The translations under genes were made by a program, and so were the position numbers. Shown one piece after another: positions 60,003-64,000 of a stretch of DNA of 64,000 bases. The stretch's first letter is position 1. Every line of letters starts with the position of its first letter. The notes under the pieces are model-generated. The model saw only the letters and a list, made by a program, of their open reading frames with translations. It was not told the origin of the DNA and searched no databases. The DNA comes from Bacillus cereus ATCC 14579 (GTDB lineage Bacteria > Bacillota > Bacilli > Bacillales > Bacillaceae_G). The stretch is taken from assembly GCF_000007825.1 (NCBI RefSeq), contig NC_004722.1, positions 4,070,501-4,134,500 of the forward strand, given 5' to 3'.

Positions 60003-60727
60003 ATTGGCATTAACGTTCTTGCCGTTTCAGGGTAATCAGTAATAATCGCCGATATATTCATATCAAAATATTTACGCATAAGCGTTTCTTCATTAATTGT
60101 ATAAGGGCGAACCTCTACACCACTTTCCATCGTTAGTTCGGCAATAGCATCTTGAAGGTAACGATAATTCGGATGTACTGCTGTAGCCCCCATTTTTTTC
60201 GCGTATGCCCACGGACTATGCAAACCTTCGCGATATAAAATTGCTGTTTGAATATCAGGAGCCATCATATGGCACCGTTTCATACTGTAGTGATTAAACG
60301 AAGAAAATATAACACGATCCTCTAGACTAAATTTCCGCACAAGCGTTATAACTTCTTCCTCTAAACCTCTGTATGGAATTTTATTATTTTTAAGTTCAAT
60401 ATTAAGTAGCAAACTCGTTTGTTCAAGCCATTCTAATACCTCTTCTAAAAGTGGTATTTTACAAAAACCTACTTTATCACCAAATTTATAACTTGCATCT
60501 AACTTGCATAAGTCCTCATATACATAATTCCGAACCGCGCCTTTTCCATTTGTTGTCCGGTCCACCGTTTCATCATGAATGACGACAACTTTTCCATCTT
60601 TCGTTAATTGAACATCAAGTTCAATTCCATCCGCTCTAAAAGACTCAGCCGCTTCAAATGAAATCATTGTATTTTCTGGGTACGTTCCAGCCGCACCACG
60701 ATGTGCAAATATAAGAGTCATCCTCAC
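59993..60727 (-). CDS. Glycerophosphodiester phosphodiesterase
   Basis: A 244-residue GDPD TIM-barrel enzyme releasing sn-glycerol-3-phosphate from deacylated phospholipids. Active-site blocks AHRGAAGTYPENTMISF, ELDVQLTKDGKVVVIHDETV and LNIELKN hold the two histidines and metal-binding acids. No signal peptide, so it is cytoplasmic, like B. subtilis YqiK. Confidence 0.93.
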   Translation of the reverse strand: MRMTLIFAHRGAAGTYPENTMISFEAAESFRADGIELDVQLTKDGKVVVIHDETVDRTTNGKGAVRNYVYEDLCKLDASYKFGDKVGFCKIPLLEEVLEWLEQTSLLLNIELKNNKIPYRGLEEEVITLVRKFSLEDRVIFSSFNHYSMKRCHMMAPDIQTAILYREGLHSPWAYAKKMGATAVHPNYRYLQDAIAELTMESGVEVRPYTINEETLMRKYFDMNISAIITDYPETARTLMPIKK

Positions 60728-60771
60728 TCCCCCAATCTTATGCTATACTATACGAAAAAGGAGGTACTTCT

Positions 60772-60918
60772 ATGAGACCATTACAAATCTCTCCAGATAC
60801 TGCAGTCCGCTTATCAAAAGCACTAGGTGTTCCACTTGAACAACTCATGCATATGCCGCAGCACATTTTAATTCAAAAGCTAGTTGAATTAGAAAAACAA
60901 AATAAAGACGAAGAATAA
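60772..60918 (+). CDS. YycC-family small protein
   Basis: A 48-residue protein starting MRPLQISPDTAVRLSKALGV, with PLEQLMHMPQHILIQKLVEL and an acidic end. Its ribosome site is a near-perfect AAAGGAGGT, and a terminator follows directly. It resembles the YycC family of small Bacillus proteins, which looks like a short helical, possibly DNA- or protein-binding unit. Family recognition is from memory; function unknown. Confidence 0.78.
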   Translation: MRPLQISPDTAVRLSKALGVPLEQLMHMPQHILIQKLVELEKQNKDEE

Positions 60919-60948
60919 TACAGTCCTGTTTTGCAGGACTTTTTATTA
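60919..60948 (+). terminator. Terminator of the YycC-like gene
   Basis: An AGTCCTG/CAGGACT stem, then TTTTTATTATTT. Confidence 0.88.
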
Positions 60949-61002
60949 TTTTCTATTATATCACGGATGCCTTTCCTACTAAAATCCTTTAACAGATGTA
61001 CT

Positions 61003-61060
61003 ACGATGTGATTTAGCCGTTCCTTCATCATTTAATAATGAATCACATCTTTTCTTTTTT
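61003..61060 (+). repeat. Hairpin in intergenic region
   Basis: GATGTGATT and AATCACATC flank about 30 bases and are followed by a T-rich tract. Possibly a second terminator; no gene is evident between it and the YycC-like gene. Confidence 0.4.
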
Positions 61061-61159
61061 TGTTACACGTCATAAAGAAAGCAGACTATTTATTTATAAG
61101 TCCCCATTGCGTTCTAAAAACACGATCATAAAAAAACTAGAAGCCCTTTATATTATTTT

Positions 61160-61723
61160 TTATTGAACGTGCGGAGCATCCCCTGATTCGTATAGTTCTT
61201 TCGCTTTTCCCTCCCCGAATGTAGTTAAAATATAATGTTGCTCTTCTAACGCATCCATTGCTCTAGTTACTTTACAAACGCTATCTTCTTGAGCATCCGA
61301 GAAATAATTGTGATCTTCTACAATTTTACTAAAATCTTTTTTCGCCCATCTATCAGCAATTGCTAAAAGTTCATTTTTCTTCGTAAAGCTACTCTTATTT
61401 ATAATTTCTTTTAATTTTTTAGCATTACTTTGAATCATTGGGATAGAGCCCGATTTTCGTTCTGCCACCACTTTTTGATGAGTCATGCGATGCATCGCTG
61501 TAATGACTTCGCTTTCAGTAGAATTTTCAGTAACATACACATCAACAAAGACCCCATCCACCTCTCTACCTACTATTGTTTGGTCTTCTTTTTTATCTAT
61601 TTGAGCGCTCACTTCTTTATCTACTGGATTATCTGCAAGTTCTAACATTCCAAATGTAACTGCAATAGCAAGAACTCCCATAGCTGCTACTATTCCTAGC
61701 CAAGTTGAAATTTTATTTTCCAT
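61160..61723 (-). CDS. Membrane-anchored protein of unknown function (DUF6241-like)
   Basis: A 187-residue protein with one N-terminal membrane helix (about residues 8-28) and an extracytoplasmic helical domain. VTENSTESEVITAMHRMTHQ and a C-terminal HYILTTFGEGKAKELYE are distinctive. It may be the DUF6241 family of Bacillus; I am unsure of that name. Ribosome site GGGAGAAGGGGAATGG. It is downstream of spo0A but separated by a terminator, so not obviously part of that transcript. Confidence 0.65.
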   Translation of the reverse strand: MENKISTWLGIVAAMGVLAIAVTFGMLELADNPVDKEVSAQIDKKEDQTIVGREVDGVFVDVYVTENSTESEVITAMHRMTHQKVVAERKSGSIPMIQSNAKKLKEIINKSSFTKKNELLAIADRWAKKDFSKIVEDHNYFSDAQEDSVCKVTRAMDALEEQHYILTTFGEGKAKELYESGDAPHVQ

Positions 61724-61845
61724 TCCCCTTCTCCCTATCTATATCTATTTTATTGCCTTATAAAAAACTCACTTACATGTAATATTACTGAAAATAGGTT
61801 TTATTTTCCACACTATCAAATAATCTCTTTTTCTCAACAAAATAA

Positions 61846-61879
61846 AAAGACCAACGAATTATAACATTCATTGGTCTTT
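61846..61879 (-). terminator. Terminator of spo0A
   Basis: A minus-strand AAAGACCAATGAATG/ cgTTGGTCTTT type stem followed by TTATTTTG, about 95 bases after the stop. Confidence 0.8.
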
Positions 61880-61975
61880 CATTAAAAAGTTTATTGGCTT
61901 TAAATTTGATATCGAGTATCAATTTCAAGAATTATTAAGCTTTACTAAAGCTTAAATCCCTTACTACTTTTACTC

Positions 61976-62770
61976 TCAACTAGCTTTATGTTCAAGTCTC
62001 AGCTTATCCGCAACCATTGCGATAAACTCAGAGTTCGTAGGTTTTGCTTTTGACATGGATACTGTATAACCGAATAAGGACGAAATAGAATCAATATTCC
62101 CACGGCTCCAAGCTACTTCAATTGCGTGACGAATTGCGCGCTCCACACGGCTTGCTGTGGTATTATATTTCTTTGCGATATCTGGATACAATACTTTCGT
62201 AATCGATCCTAATAATTCGATATCATTGTATACCATGGAGATTGCTTCTCGTAAATACATATATCCTTTAATATGAGCGGGTACACCAATTTCATGAATG
62301 ATACTCGTAATACTCGCATCTAAGTTTTTCGGTTTTCCATCTACTGTTGTTGCTGATCGGAATGATGGTAGTGGACGCTTAATCATAGCGTTTGCTTTAC
62401 CACTCACTTGACGAATATGACTCGTTAAATTCTCCATATCAAATGGTTTTAATATGAAATATGAGGCACCTAAGTCAACTGCTTTTTTCGTCACATCTTC
62501 TTGCCCGAATGCTGTCAACATAATTACGCTAGGCTGTTTTAACCTTTCAATATGTCGCATTTTTTCCAATACAGCTAAACCATCTAAGTGTGGCATAATA
62601 ATGTCTAAAACGAGTACATCAGGTTGCTTATCTGTTAATAAGTTTAAACACTCTTGACCATTATAAGCAGTACCGATTACTTCCATATCATCTTGAGCGG
62701 CTACATAGCTCTCTAACATTGATACTAATTCTTTATTATCATCCACAAGACATACTTTAATTTTCTCCAC
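61976..62770 (-). CDS. spo0A: Sporulation master regulator Spo0A
   Basis: A 264-residue response regulator. Receiver domain: D10/D11 acidic pocket, phosphorylated D56 in LVLDIIMPHLDG, the TAFG threonine and the LKPFD lysine. After a linker (about 128-148) the Spo0A-specific DNA-binding domain carries ASRVERAIRHAIEVAWSRGN. Start is the GTG at 62770 after GGGAGGAAAAG, as in other bacilli. A 0A box lies upstream, so it can regulate itself. Confidence 0.97.
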   Translation of the reverse strand: MEKIKVCLVDDNKELVSMLESYVAAQDDMEVIGTAYNGQECLNLLTDKQPDVLVLDIIMPHLDGLAVLEKMRHIERLKQPSVIMLTAFGQEDVTKKAVDLGASYFILKPFDMENLTSHIRQVSGKANAMIKRPLPSFRSATTVDGKPKNLDASITSIIHEIGVPAHIKGYMYLREAISMVYNDIELLGSITKVLYPDIAKKYNTTASRVERAIRHAIEVAWSRGNIDSISSLFGYTVSMSKAKPTNSEFIAMVADKLRLEHKAS

Positions 62771-62833
62771 AGCTTTTCCTCCCTTACCGAATCGATTCTC
62801 CGACATGTGTATCCTTCTAGGCTACATGAATTG

Positions 62834-62840
62834 TTCGACA
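62834..62840 (-). promoter_or_regulatory. 0A box and likely sigma-H promoter of spo0A
   Basis: A perfect TGTCGAA (minus strand) lies 64 bases upstream of the spo0A start. An AAAGGGAATT -35-like element (62850-62860) about 12 bases from GAACAAT resembles a sigma-H promoter. Both fit the autoregulated sporulation promoter known in B. subtilis. Confidence 0.7.
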
Positions 62841-63036
62841 ATTGTGTGAAAATTCCCTTTTAAAGTTTCTTACTTTCCGATAAAATCACAAAAAAATATG
62901 TTTATCGTTCATTTATTCCCTTTCGCAACACATTCCATCATAGAAATACAACGAAACGTTCAACCCTTTCCTTTTATTTTACAACAAAAAACACCTCTTG
63001 CGGAGCTTTTACAAAATTTCAACGAATTTTTCAACA

Positions 63037-63076
63037 GAAAAAGCGAGCTAATAATATATATTAGCTCGCTTTTTTC
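63037..63076 (-). terminator. Terminator of spoIVB
   Basis: An AAAAAGCGAGCTAATA/TATTAGCTCGCTTTTT stem overlapping the spoIVB stop, upstream of spo0A. Confidence 0.92.
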
Positions 63077-64000
63077 TCTTGATCATAAATATTAATTCCA
63101 GCTTGATGTAACATCCATTCAATATGAACACCATATCCTGATGTTGGATCATTTACAAATACGTGTGTAACAGCACCAATTACTTTTCCATTTTGTACAA
63201 TTGGACTTCCACTCATTCCCTGTACGATACCGCCCGTTTTCGCTAATAGACGTTTATCTGTTACTTTTATTACCATACCCTTTGTGGCTGGGAATTTTTG
63301 TTGCACTGTACTAACAACTTCAATATCAAACGCTTCTACTTTATCTTGATCAATAACTGTTAATATTTTTGCCGGTCCTTCTTTTACTTGATGAGATAAT
63401 GCGATAGGCATCGCTTTATCCATTATACCGTTTTTCATATTCGTATTTAATTTTCCAAAAATACCATATGGACTATTAATTGTAATATTGCCAATCACTT
63501 CACGGTCTGGTGAGAATCTTGCTAATTTCTCCCCTGGATTCCCATGACTACCTCTTTCAATTGATGTAACTGTCGAGCGCATAATTTGTCCATCTTCGAC
63601 TTGAATCGGCTTTTTCGTATCATTATCAGAAATAACATGACCAAGTGCCCCATATTTCATAGAATCTGGATGAACAAATGTCATCGTTCCAATTCCAGCT
63701 GCCGAATCACGGATATACAAGCCAATTCGATAAGACGATTCACCGTTGTCTTTTTGTGGAGTTAGCTTCGTACGAATATATTTTCCATCTCTTAACAATA
63801 CAAGATTAAGCGGTTCACCTGTTTCTCCACTATTATGAATAAACGGTGCTACATCACTCATTCTTTCAATTGTTTTACCATTAATTTCAGTAATCATATC
63901 TCCAATTTGTACACCTGCTATTTCACCAGGAGATATTTTACCTTTTTCAGTTTGAATTAAATGATGGCCTACAACAAGTACACCTTTTGTATTTAATTTC
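63061..64000 (-). CDS. spoIVB: SpoIVB signalling serine peptidase (3' part)
   Basis: C-terminal 313 codons of SpoIVB; the N-terminus lies beyond the window edge. A PDZ domain (VLVVGHHLIQTEKGKISPGE, GVQIGDMITEINGKTIERM) is followed by the S55 peptidase domain with the catalytic His in GALGHVISDN and Ser in GMSGSPIVQNGKVIGA, then VTHVFVND. It is secreted into the space between mother cell and forespore and cleaves SpoIVFA to activate sigma-K. The open frame reads through 64000 without a start, so the gene is partial. spo0A follows, the conserved Bacillus order. Confidence 0.96.
   Translation of the reverse strand, partial: KLNTKGVLVVGHHLIQTEKGKISPGEIAGVQIGDMITEINGKTIERMSDVAPFIHNSGETGEPLNLVLLRDGKYIRTKLTPQKDNGESSYRIGLYIRDSAAGIGTMTFVHPDSMKYGALGHVISDNDTKKPIQVEDGQIMRSTVTSIERGSHGNPGEKLARFSPDREVIGNITINSPYGIFGKLNTNMKNGIMDKAMPIALSHQVKEGPAKILTVIDQDKVEAFDIEVVSTVQQKFPATKGMVIKVTDKRLLAKTGGIVQGMSGSPIVQNGKVIGAVTHVFVNDPTSGYGVHIEWMLHQAGINIYDQEKKAS

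Noticed and set aside
1..64000. CRISPR array, insertion sequence with transposase, prophage, tRNA or rRNA genes
   Set aside because: No regularly spaced repeats, transposase or phage frames, or cloverleaf/rRNA sequences were seen in the window.

Overview
The window reads as a chromosomal segment of a Bacillus cereus-group bacterium. The DNA is AT-rich, with strong Shine-Dalgarno sites. It carries sporulation genes (spo0A and the 3' part of spoIVB), a sortase-anchored surface protein, and gene order matching the yqj/yqk/yqi segment of Bacillus subtilis (yqkD, yqkC, proI-yqjP-yqjQ-yqzH, rnz, yqjH, artPQM, bkd). Family names come from motif reading and memory; no database search was possible.

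Layout. 0.1-2.2 kb: GNAT enzyme, YqkD hydrolase, YqkC and a CDGSH Fe-S protein. 2.4-6.3 kb: FMN riboswitch and riboflavin operon ribD-ribE-ribBA-ribH. 6.3-13.1 kb: biotin operon bioA-D-F-H-C-B (minus strand) behind a BirA operator, flanked on both sides by paralogous small secreted repeat proteins. 13.1-15.1 kb: T-box leader with a second, partial T-box module, then an NhaC-family transporter. 15.1-20 kb: frameshifted LPXTG nucleotidase, SGNH hydrolase, MarR regulator, Tyr-rich small protein and DUF2062 protein. 20.1-25.3 kb: arginine operon argC-J-B-D-F with argC frameshifted. 25.5-31.9 kb: yqzH, frameshifted yqjQ, yqjP, proC, serine dehydratase sdaAB-sdaAA behind a decayed membrane-protein gene, and rnz. 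33-37 kb: magnesium locus, M-box riboswitch followed by an apparent leader peptide, an MgtA-type ATPase and MgtC. 37-49 kb: SOS-type dinB, peptidase, acetyltransferase, Prli42 miniprotein, L,D-transpeptidase/YqjA pair, amino-acid ABC transporter, bacilliredoxin, YjdF with a structured leader, NUDIX, DUF421 and RodA. 49-59.6 kb: branched-chain keto-acid operon ptb-bcd-buk-lpdV-bkdAA-bkdAB-bkdB with a sigma-54 promoter and its activator BkdR. 59.7-64 kb: YqzF, GDPD, YycC, a membrane-anchored unknown, spo0A and spoIVB.

The window is rich in leader-RNA control: FMN, M-box and probable yjdF riboswitches, a T-box, a BirA operator, a LexA box, a 0A box and a sigma-54 promoter with an upstream palindrome. 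The strongest candidates for something undescribed are the composite mgtA leader (M-box, terminator, 31-codon ORF inside a 14-bp stem, hairpin over the mgtA ribosome site) and the duplicated T-box antiterminator/terminator without a second Stem I.

Three genes (nucleotidase, argC, yqjQ) are each broken by one apparent extra base, and a membrane-protein remnant by more. This fits either recent gene decay, as in clonal pathogens of the group such as B. anthracis, or residual sequencing indels; the sequence alone cannot decide.
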